Source: DAIPJH01 sp036770365
Lineage (GTDB): Bacteria; Pseudomonadota; Alphaproteobacteria; Rickettsiales; UBA998
Direction: 5' to 3'
Length of the DNA stretch: 64,000 nt
Assembly (NCBI GenBank): GCA_036770365.1
Contig: DAIPJH010000004.1
Coordinates: 1 to 64,000, forward strand
Shown in pieces: positions 51,038-59,587 of the stretch. The translations under genes and the position numbers were made by a program. How positions within the stretch are numbered: the first letter of the stretch is position 1; every line of letters starts with the position of its first letter. Below the pieces are notes generated by a model, which saw only the letters and a list, made by a program, of their open reading frames with translations, was not told where the DNA came from and did no database searches.

Positions 51038-53041
51038 TTATTTTTGGGGTTCTTTTGGCGGTGTGCCGCCTGATGGTGCGCCACTAGATTGCATGAGTGC
51101 GTCTACTACATCGGCCGTTTGTCCTGAGGAGGTGATCTGCTCAAATACGGTGGTGTTGATGCCGACGGGGAAATGTTCGCGTAGCTGTTTGGTGAAATCG
51201 TCCATTACTTCATTGTTATGTTCTTCCTCCATTGAGCGTTTGAGAGCGTCCATCAGTTGTTTGCCTTGCTCTGAGTCTGCCTTGGGTGCAGGAAGTTTTT
51301 CCACCAGACGTGCCACGATGAATCCATTGCCGTATTGCGTGGCCTTGGTTGCCTCGCCTACATGTTTTAGGGTGAAGAGTTGATCAAGAGTTTCTGAGGG
51401 TAATGCATCGCTCAGGCGTTTATCAGGTGAGGGTGCGCCTGCGGGAAATCCAGCACGACCAACTACTGTGGTGATGGCATCACCCAAGCCTTTGGCTTTG
51501 AGGAAGGTTGTGAGAGCATCATCACGTAAGGTGGCAGCATTGGTAGCAACTACTTGTGCAAAATCTTTCATTGCAGCGTTTTTGAGTGAAAGTTTTAGAT
51601 CAGATTGCACCAGTCCTATCACTTCTTCGAGCTTGCGCGGGCGAGGTGGTGTGATGCTAAGGACTTGCACCACGAAATGACGACCATCGGCCATAGTGAT
51701 AACACCACTACGTTGTTTCTCAGCGGTTGAGAAGGCTTTAGTAAAGAGTTCCTTGTATTTGAGCGGACTGAGAATTTCGTGTGTGTCCGCGCCGCGACCA
51801 TTAGCATCAATGGCATTTAGTTTATGAACAGCGAGACCCGTGGCTTTTGCTGCGACTTCCATTGTGCCACCGCCTGAGAGAGCGTCTTCTAGGCGTTCTA
51901 CTTGTTCACTCAACTTGTCGTTGGCTTTGCTTTGTTTGAGTTCTTCTTCAATGGATTTTTGGACAGATTCAAAATCAGAGGTGTGTTCGTCTTCGATCTC
52001 TGTCACACGAAAAATATGCCATCCGAAGGCACTCTCGATCGGTGCGGTGAAGCCGCCTTTTTCAAGCGAGAATACTTCTTCTGCGCCTGTGGTAAGCTGT
52101 GATTTGAAGCGCAGGCCTAAGTCAATGGCGTCTTTGTTTTTCGGGGAGACTTTAGCTGCGACTTCTTCCAGTTTTGTGCCGCTACGCAGTAAACCATAAG
52201 CGTTCTCAGCCTCTGCTTTGGTGCTGTAGAGTAGTTGTGAAACATGACGTTTTTGTGGCAGCAGGTAGTCTTTGATGCGCTGTTGATAGATTTCAAACGA
52301 TTCCTCACGTGAGATCTTCAGGTTTTTCATGATCTCTTCAGGCAATATCTCAATATATTGTATTGTGCGATATTCGGGGGCAGTGTAGCGAAATTTATTA
52401 GCTTCGTAGAATGCGTTAATGTCATGTTGGTTCATGATCTGCGTATCTTTTTCAGGTATAGCATTAATAACAATCAATTTGACTTTACGTTGTTCATGCT
52501 TGATGTCGTACAGCGTTTCCAGCATGTTATCTGGTAAAGCGGGATGGATGTTAAACGTCTCTAATAAGACAGATGTAGAGATATTCGTACGTTGTTTACG
52601 AAGATATTCCGTTTCGCTGAGGTTGTTTTCGCGTAGCACTTGCTTGAATACAGTTTTGTCAAAATCACCTGTTGCATTTTGAAAGACGCTTTCTTTTGCA
52701 ATGGATTTTGCGAGCGTTTCATCCCCCACATTGATACCAAGTTTTGCTGTCTCTTGGTTTACCAAGGCACGGTTTATCAGTTCATTGAGTTTGACTTGAT
52801 ACAGGTTAAGGCTTTTGACCAATTCTTCAGAATAATGTTCGCCAAAGCTGCGTTTCATCAATTCCATTTCAAACTTAAAATCATCCAAAGAGATGGTTTG
52901 ATCCCCTACTTGCGCAATATCTTTCGGCGCACTTTTGTTAACAATATCGCCAATGCCCCAGAGTGCAAAGCACGCCACAAGAAATAGCATCAATATCTTT
53001 GTGAAGAAGCCAGACGCACTTTGGCGGATTTCGTGAAGCAT
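51038..53041 (-). CDS. PpiD-like periplasmic folding factor (SurA-N/parvulin)
   Basis: A 667-residue membrane-anchored protein. The short cytoplasmic N-terminus MLHEIRQSASGFFTK and a single helix (about 16-34, ILMLFLVACFALWGIGDIV) match the PpiD arrangement. A SurA-type N-terminal helical region follows, then a parvulin (PpiC) domain at about 260-360 (RHVSQLLYSTKAEAENAYG, then GFTAPIESAFGWHIFRVTEI) and a further degenerate repeat. It assists folding of exported proteins near the Sec translocon. The ppiD-trpE order with tpiA and secG on the other side is seen in many alphaproteobacteria. It lies 6 bp before trpE. Confidence 0.92.
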   Translation of the reverse strand: MLHEIRQSASGFFTKILMLFLVACFALWGIGDIVNKSAPKDIAQVGDQTISLDDFKFEMELMKRSFGEHYSEELVKSLNLYQVKLNELINRALVNQETAKLGINVGDETLAKSIAKESVFQNATGDFDKTVFKQVLRENNLSETEYLRKQRTNISTSVLLETFNIHPALPDNMLETLYDIKHEQRKVKLIVINAIPEKDTQIMNQHDINAFYEANKFRYTAPEYRTIQYIEILPEEIMKNLKISREESFEIYQQRIKDYLLPQKRHVSQLLYSTKAEAENAYGLLRSGTKLEEVAAKVSPKNKDAIDLGLRFKSQLTTGAEEVFSLEKGGFTAPIESAFGWHIFRVTEIEDEHTSDFESVQKSIEEELKQSKANDKLSEQVERLEDALSGGGTMEVAAKATGLAVHKLNAIDANGRGADTHEILSPLKYKELFTKAFSTAEKQRSGVITMADGRHFVVQVLSITPPRPRKLEEVIGLVQSDLKLSLKNAAMKDFAQVVATNAATLRDDALTTFLKAKGLGDAITTVVGRAGFPAGAPSPDKRLSDALPSETLDQLFTLKHVGEATKATQYGNGFIVARLVEKLPAPKADSEQGKQLMDALKRSMEEEHNNEVMDDFTKQLREHFPVGINTTVFEQITSSGQTADVVDALMQSSGAPSGGTPPKEPQK

Positions 53042-53055
53042 ATTTTAGCCTGTCA

Positions 53056-53077
53056 GTTATGAGTTATTGAGTTATGA
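53056..53077 (+). repeat. GTTATGA heptamer array, plus orientation
   Basis: Three units, GTTATGA, GTTATTGA and GTTATGA (7, 8 and 7 bp), directly upstream of the ppiD start. They face the inverted array at 53210. Confidence 0.6.
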
Positions 53078-53104
53078 GAGTTGGCGGTATAGTCTTTGTA
53101 TCTT

Positions 53105-53130
53105 GTCATTCCAGCGAAAGCTGGAATCCA
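53105..53130. repeat. ATTCCAGC palindrome upstream of ppiD
   Basis: A perfect stem, ATTCCAGC (53108-53115) and GCTGGAAT (53120-53127), with a GAAA loop, identical in core to the trpE-trpG copy including the preceding TTGTC. Confidence 0.85.
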
Positions 53131-53209
53131 GAAATAAAGAATAATCTTGACTTAACTGTTGTAATATATGGTTTTTGTCCTGCGATGGCACGACAAAAGA
53201 ATAGCTTGC

Positions 53210-53237
53210 TCATAACGTTCAACTCATAACTTATAAC
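53210..53237 (-). repeat. GTTATGA heptamer array, minus orientation
   Basis: Four 7-bp units in exact phase. On the plus strand they read TCATAAC, GTTCAAC, TCATAAC and TTATAAC, the reverse complement of GTTATGA-like units. They form an inverted pair with 53056-53077 around the palindrome. Confidence 0.65.
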
Positions 53238-53375
53238 TCGAAAAGGGAATGTTTACACCACGCCCTTTAGATTGCAAGACTAAAGTGGCAATCTGAGATG
53301 GCTTGTGCTATGACCTGCCAAAGAAAAAGCAAAAATGCTAAAAAATACTTATGGCATATGGTATAAGGAGCGGTT

Positions 53376-54143
53376 ATGGCGTTGCCCTTGATTGTTGGAA
53401 ACTGGAAAATGCACGGTCATCAGGAGATGGCATTTCATCTTGTGAAAGAAATTGCGCATCATCTTCAGGTGCATAAACCACCTTTATGCGTGGTGATGTG
53501 TCCTCCTGCCATTTTTATCCCCCAGCTTGTGCAGATGTCAGAAGATTTAGGCGGATTTTCTGTGGGCGGGCAAGATTGTCATGTGCAGGAAAGTGGAGCA
53601 TTTACGGGTGATGTGAGCGCAAATATGTTTGCGGATGCAGGCGCACGGTATGTTATCGTGGGGCATTCTGAACGTAGGGCTGCTTATCATGAAACTGATG
53701 AGATGGTAGCGGCAAAAGCTCAGGCTGTACGTGATGCGGGCTTGATTCCTATTATTTGTGTCGGAGAGACGTTGAATGAGATGGAAAAAGGGCGCACGAT
53801 GGAAGTGGTGGAGCGTCAGATATTAGCGGCTGTACCTGCTGGAGTACAAGACGAGGTGGTGATTGCCTATGAGCCTGTGTGGGCGATCGGTACAGGCAAA
53901 ATCCCTAGTTTGAATGATATCGAGATGGTGCATGGGGCTATTATTGGGTGTCTTGCGCAAGAGAGGGGTATTGACGCGGGGCAGGTAACTGTGCTTTATG
54001 GCGGTTCAGTCAAACCTTCGAATGCTTATGATATTGCAAATGTTGCGGGTGTAGGCGGTATGTTAGTTGGTGGAGCGAGTGTGAATGCCGTTGAATTTTG
54101 TGCTATTTTGTCTGCTGTAGCACAAGCCGAGTCAGGTGTTTAG
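53376..54143 (+). CDS. tpiA: Triose-phosphate isomerase
   Basis: A 255-residue glycolytic TIM barrel. VGNWKMHG holds the catalytic Asn and Lys11, VIVGHSERRAAYHE the catalytic His, VIAYEPVWAIGTGK the catalytic Glu and lid loop, and VLYGGSVKPSNAYD the phosphate loop. An AAGGAGCGG ribosome site lies just before the ATG. It starts the tpiA-secG-pyrG-kdsA run. Confidence 0.98.
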   Translation: MALPLIVGNWKMHGHQEMAFHLVKEIAHHLQVHKPPLCVVMCPPAIFIPQLVQMSEDLGGFSVGGQDCHVQESGAFTGDVSANMFADAGARYVIVGHSERRAAYHETDEMVAAKAQAVRDAGLIPIICVGETLNEMEKGRTMEVVERQILAAVPAGVQDEVVIAYEPVWAIGTGKIPSLNDIEMVHGAIIGCLAQERGIDAGQVTVLYGGSVKPSNAYDIANVAGVGGMLVGGASVNAVEFCAILSAVAQAESGV

Positions 54144-54182
54144 TGTAAGATGACGAGTGTAAGACGAATTAGTAGTGTAAGA
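54142..54182 (+). repeat. Short direct repeat between tpiA and secG
   Basis: AGTGTAAGA occurs three times (54142, 54156 and 54174), separated by 14 and 18 bp. The first copy includes the end of the tpiA stop codon. Probably slippage-derived. Confidence 0.5.
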
Positions 54183-54198
54183 ATATAAGGAATTCATC

Positions 54199-54714
54199 AT
54201 GGAATCTATGTTGCTCATTATTCAAATTGTGTTGGCGGTTGCCATGATTGGGATGGTGTTGATTCAGCGCAGTGATGCGGATGGATTTGGTATGGGTTCT
54301 GGTAGCGGTACGGGCTTGCTGTCAGGTCGTTCAAAGGCCAGTTTTATGACGCGTACCACCGCTGTGCTTGCGACGTTATTTATGATCAATTCTTTGGCGT
54401 TTTCTATTATCGTATCTCGTAGTTCTGCGGTGAATCTCGTGGATGATGTGGCAAAAGAAATGAAAAAAGAGGGCGCGGTGAATGTAGGGGCTGATGCGAA
54501 AAAGGATGCACCGATGAAAGCTCCGCTGGCGGACATGCCTGTTGCGTCTCCTGTTACATCAGGGGCAGCCGTGAAGACAGAAACATCGAAGGTAGATGTT
54601 GCTCCTGTGAGCGCACCAAAGGCAGATGCGTCTAAGCCAGTAGAAGCTCCTAAGGCTGTTGTTGCACCCAAGGTGGACGCGTCTAAAGCTGTGAGCGATA
54701 AAAAAGCAAAATAA
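54199..54714 (+). CDS. secG: Preprotein translocase subunit SecG
   Basis: A 171-residue small subunit of the SecYEG channel. It has two membrane helices (about 3-22 and 52-72) joined by the conserved cytoplasmic loop LIQRSDADGFGMGSGSGTG. The Lys/Ala/Pro/Val-rich tail of about 95 residues (SKPVEAPKAVVAPK style) is long, as is common in alphaproteobacterial SecG. AAGGAA precedes the ATG. Confidence 0.94.
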   Translation: MESMLLIIQIVLAVAMIGMVLIQRSDADGFGMGSGSGTGLLSGRSKASFMTRTTAVLATLFMINSLAFSIIVSRSSAVNLVDDVAKEMKKEGAVNVGADAKKDAPMKAPLADMPVASPVTSGAAVKTETSKVDVAPVSAPKADASKPVEAPKAVVAPKVDASKAVSDKKAK

Positions 54715-54737
54715 TAGCATGCTGTTAAGGCATGCTA
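54715..54737 (+). other. Perfect hairpin between secG and pyrG
   Basis: An 8-bp stem, TAGCATGC and GCATGCTA, with a 7-base loop, starting at the secG stop. No T-run follows, so it is not a standard terminator. It may be an mRNA-processing or stabilising structure. Confidence 0.5.
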
Positions 54738-54772
54738 AAATGATACATTGTATAGTCTGAAGTGGGGATGGT

Positions 54773-56422
54773 ATGGCAGCGCGTTTTATCTTTATTACTG
54801 GTGGTGTGGTTTCCTCACTGGGTAAGGGTTTGGCGTCAGCGAGCCTTGCTGCGCTGTTGCAGTCACGCGGTTATAAGGTTCGTTTGCGCAAGCTTGACCC
54901 TTATTTGAATGTTGATCCTGGTACGATGAATCCAACTCAGCATGGGGAGGTGTTCGTTACTGAAGACGGTGCGGAAACAGACCTTGATCTAGGGCATTAC
55001 GAGCGTTTCACTAATGTGGACGCAAAGAAGAGTGATAATGTTACTACGGGTAAAATCTATTCAACCTTGATCATGAAAGAGCGTCGCGGGGATTATCTTG
55101 GCGGTACAGTGCAGGTGATTCCTCATGTGACCGACCTTATTAAGCAATTTATGTTGCATGACACCGATAGCGAAGATTTCGTATTGTGCGAAATTGGTGG
55201 TACGGTTGGTGATATTGAAGGTTTACCGTTTTTTGAGGCGATTCGTCAGCTTGGCTATGAAATTGGGCGTTCGCGTTGTTTGTTTATGCATTTGACGCTT
55301 GTGCCTTATATTTCGGCGGCAAAAGAACTTAAAACCAAGCCGACGCAGCACTCTGTGAAAGAGTTACGGACGATTGGGATCGTACCCGATATTTTGTTAT
55401 GCCGTGCTGAACGTGAGATTCCACTTAATGAGCGTCGTAAAATCGCGCTTTTTTGTAATATTCCTGAAGAAAACGTGATTCAAGCACTGGACGTGAAGTC
55501 GATCTACCAAGTACCGATGACCTATCATGCTGAAGGTCTTGATATTCAGGTTCTCAAACATTTTGATCTTTATCAGGATGAAAAAGAGCCTGATCTATCT
55601 GGATGGGCGGAGATTGCGCGCCGTTATGAGAAGCCACAAGGTGAGGTCACTATTGCGCTAGTTGGAAAGTACACAGGGTTGTCTGATGCCTATAAATCGT
55701 TGATTGAAGCGTTAGATCATGCAGGAATTGCAAATAATGTACGTGTGAAAGTGAAGTGGGTGAATGCGCGTGTGTTTGAAAAACAAGACGTGACGCCAAA
55801 ACTCAAAGACGTTGATGCGATTTTAGTTCCTGGTGGGTTTGGCGCGCAGGGTGTACGTGGTAAACTGCTTGCAGTTAAATATGCGCGTGAAAATAGGATT
55901 CCGTATCTTGGTATTTGTTTTGGAATGCAAATGGCGGTGCTTGAGTATGCGCATAGTGTGTTAAAGATGAAGCATGCCACCTCATCAGAGTTTGGTGCGC
56001 CTGAAGACGGTGATCCACGTGGGACGATGGTTGGATTGATGACTGAGTGGCAGCGTGGTTCTGCATTGGAAAAACGAGGGAAAGACGATGATCTTGGTGG
56101 AACGATGCGCCTTGGTGCATATGAATGTGCCATCAAAGAGGGGACGCTTGCGCATCACGTATATGGCACGACCAAGATTTCTGAGCGTCATCGTCATCGT
56201 TATGAGGTGAATATTGCCTATAAAGATATGCTGGAGAAGGCGGGCCTTTTATTCTCTGGTATGTCACCTAGCGGTCAGTTACCTGAGATTGTAGAGATTC
56301 CAAATCATCCGTTTTTTATTGGTGTACAGTTCCATCCTGAGTTTAAATCCCGTCCATTTGGTGGGCATCCGTTGTTCAAGGGTTTTGTCGCCGCAGCGAT
56401 GGAATATGCAGGGAAGAAATAG
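54773..56422 (+). CDS. pyrG: CTP synthase
   Basis: A 549-residue enzyme that aminates UTP to CTP with ATP and glutamine. The N-terminal synthetase domain has FITGGVVSSLGKGLASASL and GEVFVTEDGAETDLDLGHYE. The C-terminal glutaminase has LVPGGFGAQGVRGK, the Cys nucleophile in LGICFGMQMAV and the His-Glu pair in GVQFHPEF. It is full length. Confidence 0.98.
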   Translation: MAARFIFITGGVVSSLGKGLASASLAALLQSRGYKVRLRKLDPYLNVDPGTMNPTQHGEVFVTEDGAETDLDLGHYERFTNVDAKKSDNVTTGKIYSTLIMKERRGDYLGGTVQVIPHVTDLIKQFMLHDTDSEDFVLCEIGGTVGDIEGLPFFEAIRQLGYEIGRSRCLFMHLTLVPYISAAKELKTKPTQHSVKELRTIGIVPDILLCRAEREIPLNERRKIALFCNIPEENVIQALDVKSIYQVPMTYHAEGLDIQVLKHFDLYQDEKEPDLSGWAEIARRYEKPQGEVTIALVGKYTGLSDAYKSLIEALDHAGIANNVRVKVKWVNARVFEKQDVTPKLKDVDAILVPGGFGAQGVRGKLLAVKYARENRIPYLGICFGMQMAVLEYAHSVLKMKHATSSEFGAPEDGDPRGTMVGLMTEWQRGSALEKRGKDDDLGGTMRLGAYECAIKEGTLAHHVYGTTKISERHRHRYEVNIAYKDMLEKAGLLFSGMSPSGQLPEIVEIPNHPFFIGVQFHPEFKSRPFGGHPLFKGFVAAAMEYAGKK

Positions 56423-56429
56423 TTTATTG

Positions 56430-56471
56430 GTTGCTGGTTTCTAGTCATTTGTTGTTGGTTATCAGTTTAGC
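56430..56471 (+). repeat. GTTNNTN heptamer array (6 units)
   Basis: Six consecutive 7-bp units, each starting GT (for example GTTGCTG and GTTTCTA), in the pyrG-kdsA gap, immediately before repeat copy B. Confidence 0.6.
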
Positions 56472-56474
56472 GGT

Positions 56475-56557
56475 ACGAGGACAGGAGTCCGAGTTCTTTA
56501 GTCGCGCAAAGCGCGTTAGGCTCATCGCGTAGGTCAGCAGACCGAAGCGGGAGCGAA
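56475..56557 (+). repeat. Structured 5'-leader repeat, copy B (upstream of kdsA)
   Basis: An 83-bp second copy of the element at 731-808. Hairpin 1, GGAC-AGGA-GTCC, is identical (56479-56490). The central hairpin is CGCGC-AAA-GCGCG (56503-56515), different in sequence from copy A but again perfectly paired. Hairpin 2 is GGTC-AGCA-GACC (56532-56543). The GAAGCGGGAGCGAA tail is identical. It ends 12 bp before the kdsA ATG and abuts the AAGGA ribosome site. Confidence 0.7.
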
Positions 56558-56569
56558 AAGGAAAAACTT

Positions 56570-57409
56570 ATGAAACACGTCACCACAGGTAATGTTACTT
56601 TCGGCAATGATTTACCCTTTGCGCTGATCGCTGGGCCGTGCCAGATGGAAAGCCGCGATCATGCGATGATGATGGCTGAAAAAATGAAGGTGATTACTGA
56701 TAGACTCGGTATTCCTTATATTTTTAAAACTTCGTTTGATAAAGCTAACCGCTCGAGCCTCAAGGGTGTGCGCGGGATTGGGCTAGAAAAAGCACTGAAA
56801 GTTTTTGAAGAAGTGAAGGCGACCTTTGGTTGTCCTGTGCTGACTGATGTGCATACGGAAGAACAATGCGGACTTGCTGCGCAGGTGGTCGATGTGCTTC
56901 AGATTCCAGCATTTTTATGCCGTCAGACCGATCTGTTGATTGCGGCGGCAAAAACGGGTAAAGTGGTCAATGTCAAAAAAGGACAATTTCTTGCCCCGTG
57001 GGATATGAAAAATGTCGTAGATAAAGTTGTTGAAAGCGGGAATGAGCGCGTGATGATGACTGAGCGCGGCGCGTCATTTGGCTATAATACACTCGTGGTT
57101 GATATGCGCGGCTTAGCGATTATGGCGGAGCAAAATGGCTATCCAGTGATTTTTGATGCAACCCACGCTGTGCAACAACCGGGTGGCATGGGCAGTTCTT
57201 CGGGCGGGCAACGTCAGTATGTTTCTACACTTGCACGTGCAGCCGTTGCAGTTGGTGTGGCGGGTTTGTTTATGGAAACTCACCAAGACCCAGATAATGC
57301 GCCGTCTGATGGCCCGTGCATGATGCGCCTTGACGCGATGGAAGAAACGCTGAAGAAACTTCAGGCGTATGACGCGGTGACGAAAGCTGACATTCACAGC
57401 TTACGCTAA
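56570..57409 (+). CDS. kdsA: 3-deoxy-8-phosphooctulonate synthase (KDO-8-P synthase)
   Basis: A 279-residue TIM barrel that condenses arabinose 5-phosphate with PEP for KDO, a lipopolysaccharide core sugar. It has LIAGPCQMESRDHAMM, YIFKTSFDKANRSSLKG, PAFLCRQTDLLIAAAKTG, VNVKKGQFLAPWDM, and a C-terminal VGVAGLFMETHQDPDNAPSD. Its presence shows the cell makes a lipopolysaccharide outer membrane. The leader carries repeat copy B. Confidence 0.97.
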   Translation: MKHVTTGNVTFGNDLPFALIAGPCQMESRDHAMMMAEKMKVITDRLGIPYIFKTSFDKANRSSLKGVRGIGLEKALKVFEEVKATFGCPVLTDVHTEEQCGLAAQVVDVLQIPAFLCRQTDLLIAAAKTGKVVNVKKGQFLAPWDMKNVVDKVVESGNERVMMTERGASFGYNTLVVDMRGLAIMAEQNGYPVIFDATHAVQQPGGMGSSSGGQRQYVSTLARAAVAVGVAGLFMETHQDPDNAPSDGPCMMRLDAMEETLKKLQAYDAVTKADIHSLR

Positions 57410-57440
57410 TTATACGCTTTTACTTGATTGTGTTCTTAAA

Positions 57441-57845
57441 TTATCTTTCATTCTGTTTGTCTGAAGCAGCAGGCGTATTAGGTGTAGAAGGTGGAGGGGT
57501 GATTACGCTGACATCCAAATCGATTGCTTTTTCAACTTGACGGTGAACTGTGCTTAATAGGCTTGATGCTGTATCATCTAATTTAGTTAATTTGTCAGCC
57601 CCATAAACTTTATCTACTGGGATTCTTTCTTTTAAGTCAGCAAGTATAGTATTTTTTTGTTCGTCCGTTGTAACGTTTTGTAATCCAGTTGTACGCATAA
57701 ACATATTTACATTTTTTTCTGCTTCGTCACGCGTAACAGTGCCATCGCCGTTTGGATCAAAATAAACGGCTGCCGATACCAAATTATTGCCAGCAAGTTT
57801 AATGAGTTTCTGTGCAGCTAAAGAATCGGTTTCATTTGTTGTCAT
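57441..57845 (-). CDS. EF-hand domain hypothetical protein
   Basis: A 134-residue protein with one canonical EF-hand calcium loop, DPNGDGTVTRDE (residues 30-41): Asp at 1, Asn at 3, Asp at 5 and Glu at 12. A second, less clear helical region follows (about 55-110), and the C-terminus is Pro/Thr-rich (PPPSTPNTPAAS). There is no signal peptide or membrane segment, so it is predicted cytoplasmic. It is the only minus-strand gene in the tpiA-pdh block, lying between kdsA and eno. The function is unknown. Confidence 0.72.
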   Translation of the reverse strand: MTTNETDSLAAQKLIKLAGNNLVSAAVYFDPNGDGTVTRDEAEKNVNMFMRTTGLQNVTTDEQKNTILADLKERIPVDKVYGADKLTKLDDTASSLLSTVHRQVEKAIDLDVSVITPPPSTPNTPAASDKQNER

Positions 57846-58078
57846 TTATCTTGCTCCGTATAGTTGCTTGTTTAAGATTCATTGTCTTGTTAAGAATCAC
57901 TATAACAAATATACATTGATATATTATTAAGCTTTTATGACAATTCGCATGAGTTTCAAAAATGATAGTACTGCTCTGAATTTTGAAATCTTGGTTTTAG
58001 TTCGTATAGTGACTTGCAAAACCCTTCTGCTTCCCTTAAAAAGTCGCACGATCAAAACTTTTTATAGACGAGAAAACA

Positions 58079-59356
58079 ATGGCTGAGATTCTATCAATTT
58101 TGGGACGTGAGATTTTGGATAGCCGTGGCAATCCTACGGTGGAAGTCGATGTGGTGCTGGACGATGGCGCGATTGGCCGTGCGGCAGTGCCGTCTGGTGC
58201 TTCTACGGGTACGCTTGAGGCGTTAGAGCTTCGTGACGGCGATGCGAAGCGTTACCTTGGCAAGGGTGTTCTCAAAGCAGTTGATAATGTTAATGGCGAG
58301 ATTACCGACGCGTTGCTTGGCTTGGACGCAGAAGATCAGCTTCATATTGATAATATGATGATTGAGTTGGATGGTACTGAAAATAAGGGGCGTTTGGGTG
58401 CGAATGCGATTTTGGGTGTGTCTCTAGCGGTGGCTCGCGCAGCAGCACAGAGCGCAAATCTGCCGCTTTATCGCTATATTGGTGGTGCGCGTGCGCATGT
58501 GTTGCCTGTGCCGATGATGAATATCATTAATGGTGGTTCGCACGCAGATAATCCAATTGATATTCAAGAGTTTATGGTGATGCCTGTGTCGGCGGAGACG
58601 CAAGCGGATTCTATTCGTATGGGTGCGGAAATCTTTCATCACTTGAAGAAAAAGCTAAAAGATGCTGGTTTTAATACCAATGTGGGTGATGAGGGTGGTT
58701 TTGCACCGAATCTTGAGAGTTCCGATGCTGCATTGTCGTTCATTATGCAAGCGATTGAAGCCGCAGGATATAAGCCTGAGCAAGATGTGATGCTTGCGCT
58801 GGATTGTGCGTCATCTGAGTTCTATAAAAATGGTCAATATCACCTAGAAGGTGAAGGTAAAGTTTTGGACGGCGGCGTGCTGGTTGATTATTACGAGGCA
58901 CTTATCAAAAAATACCCTATTTTCTCGATTGAAGATGGGTGTGCGGAAGATGATCATGCGGGGTGGGCGGAGCTTACCAAGCGTCTTGGTAAAAAAGTAC
59001 AGCTTGTTGGGGATGATCTTTTCGTGACCAATCCAAAAATCTTGAAAAAAGGGATTGCGGACGGTTTGGCGAATGCAATTTTGGTTAAGGTTAACCAGAT
59101 CGGGACACTTTCTGAGACTTTAGAGGCAGTGGAAATGGCGCAGCGTGCTGGTTATAACGCGGTGTTGTCGCATCGTTCGGGTGAGACAGAGGATTCTACG
59201 ATTTCGCATATTGCAGTGGCAACAAACTGTGGTCAGATCAAAACAGGATCGCTTTCGCGTTCAGACCGTCTGGCGAAATATAACGAGCTGATCCGTATCG
59301 AAGAATCGCTTGGTACGCAGGGTGTGTATCTTGGTCGCGGGTTGCTTAAAGCTTAA
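58079..59356 (+). CDS. eno: Enolase
   Basis: A 425-residue glycolytic enzyme that interconverts 2-phosphoglycerate and PEP, also often a degradosome part. It has ILDSRGNPTVEVDV, VPSGASTGTLEALELRD, NVGDEGGFAPN, FSIEDGCAEDDHAGW, VKVNQIGTLSETLEAV and SHRSGETEDSTISHIAV, so the metal and catalytic residues are present. The 233-bp leader, shared with the divergent EF-hand gene, is AT-rich. A hairpin follows the gene at 59490. Confidence 0.98.
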   Translation: MAEILSILGREILDSRGNPTVEVDVVLDDGAIGRAAVPSGASTGTLEALELRDGDAKRYLGKGVLKAVDNVNGEITDALLGLDAEDQLHIDNMMIELDGTENKGRLGANAILGVSLAVARAAAQSANLPLYRYIGGARAHVLPVPMMNIINGGSHADNPIDIQEFMVMPVSAETQADSIRMGAEIFHHLKKKLKDAGFNTNVGDEGGFAPNLESSDAALSFIMQAIEAAGYKPEQDVMLALDCASSEFYKNGQYHLEGEGKVLDGGVLVDYYEALIKKYPIFSIEDGCAEDDHAGWAELTKRLGKKVQLVGDDLFVTNPKILKKGIADGLANAILVKVNQIGTLSETLEAVEMAQRAGYNAVLSHRSGETEDSTISHIAVATNCGQIKTGSLSRSDRLAKYNELIRIEESLGTQGVYLGRGLLKA

Positions 59357-59489
59357 CTTAATACATTCAAACGCTACTAAGGCTTACGACGAACGACCGC
59401 CGCAGCCGTGTCATGACTGGCAATCCGAATGGAGAGATTATTTGGAATTGCTTAAAGTACAGAGATTGTTGCGAAGAAAACACGGGAAG

Positions 59490-59532
59490 GGCGTGGCATA
59501 AGGTTTTTAAACTTTAGCTACGCCTTATCTTT
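59490..59532 (+). terminator. Candidate terminator downstream of eno
   Basis: GGCGTGGC (59490-59497) pairs with GCTACGCC (59517-59524), an 8-bp stem with one G-T pair and a 19-base loop, followed by TTATCTTTT. The loop is long, so strength is moderate. Confidence 0.5.
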
Positions 59533-59587
59533 TGCAGAGTTGTCTCAATCATGTTTTATTGGTGTGGATTTATTTAGTTGGTAAGAT

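Larger units (their letters stand above)
53042..53375. other. ppiD-tpiA divergent gap with nested repeats
   Basis: A 334-bp gap with no gene. It holds a GTTATGA-type heptamer array (53056-53077), the ATTCCAGC palindrome (53108-53127) and a second heptamer array in the opposite orientation (53210-53237). Both promoters must lie here. The part next to tpiA is AT-rich and ends in AAGGAGCGG before the tpiA ATG. Confidence 0.7.

Noticed and set aside
59310..59501. A 63-codon frame at the end of eno with a protein-like C-terminal half
   Set aside because: No ATG, begins inside eno in another frame, no ribosome site; only conservation could rescue it.
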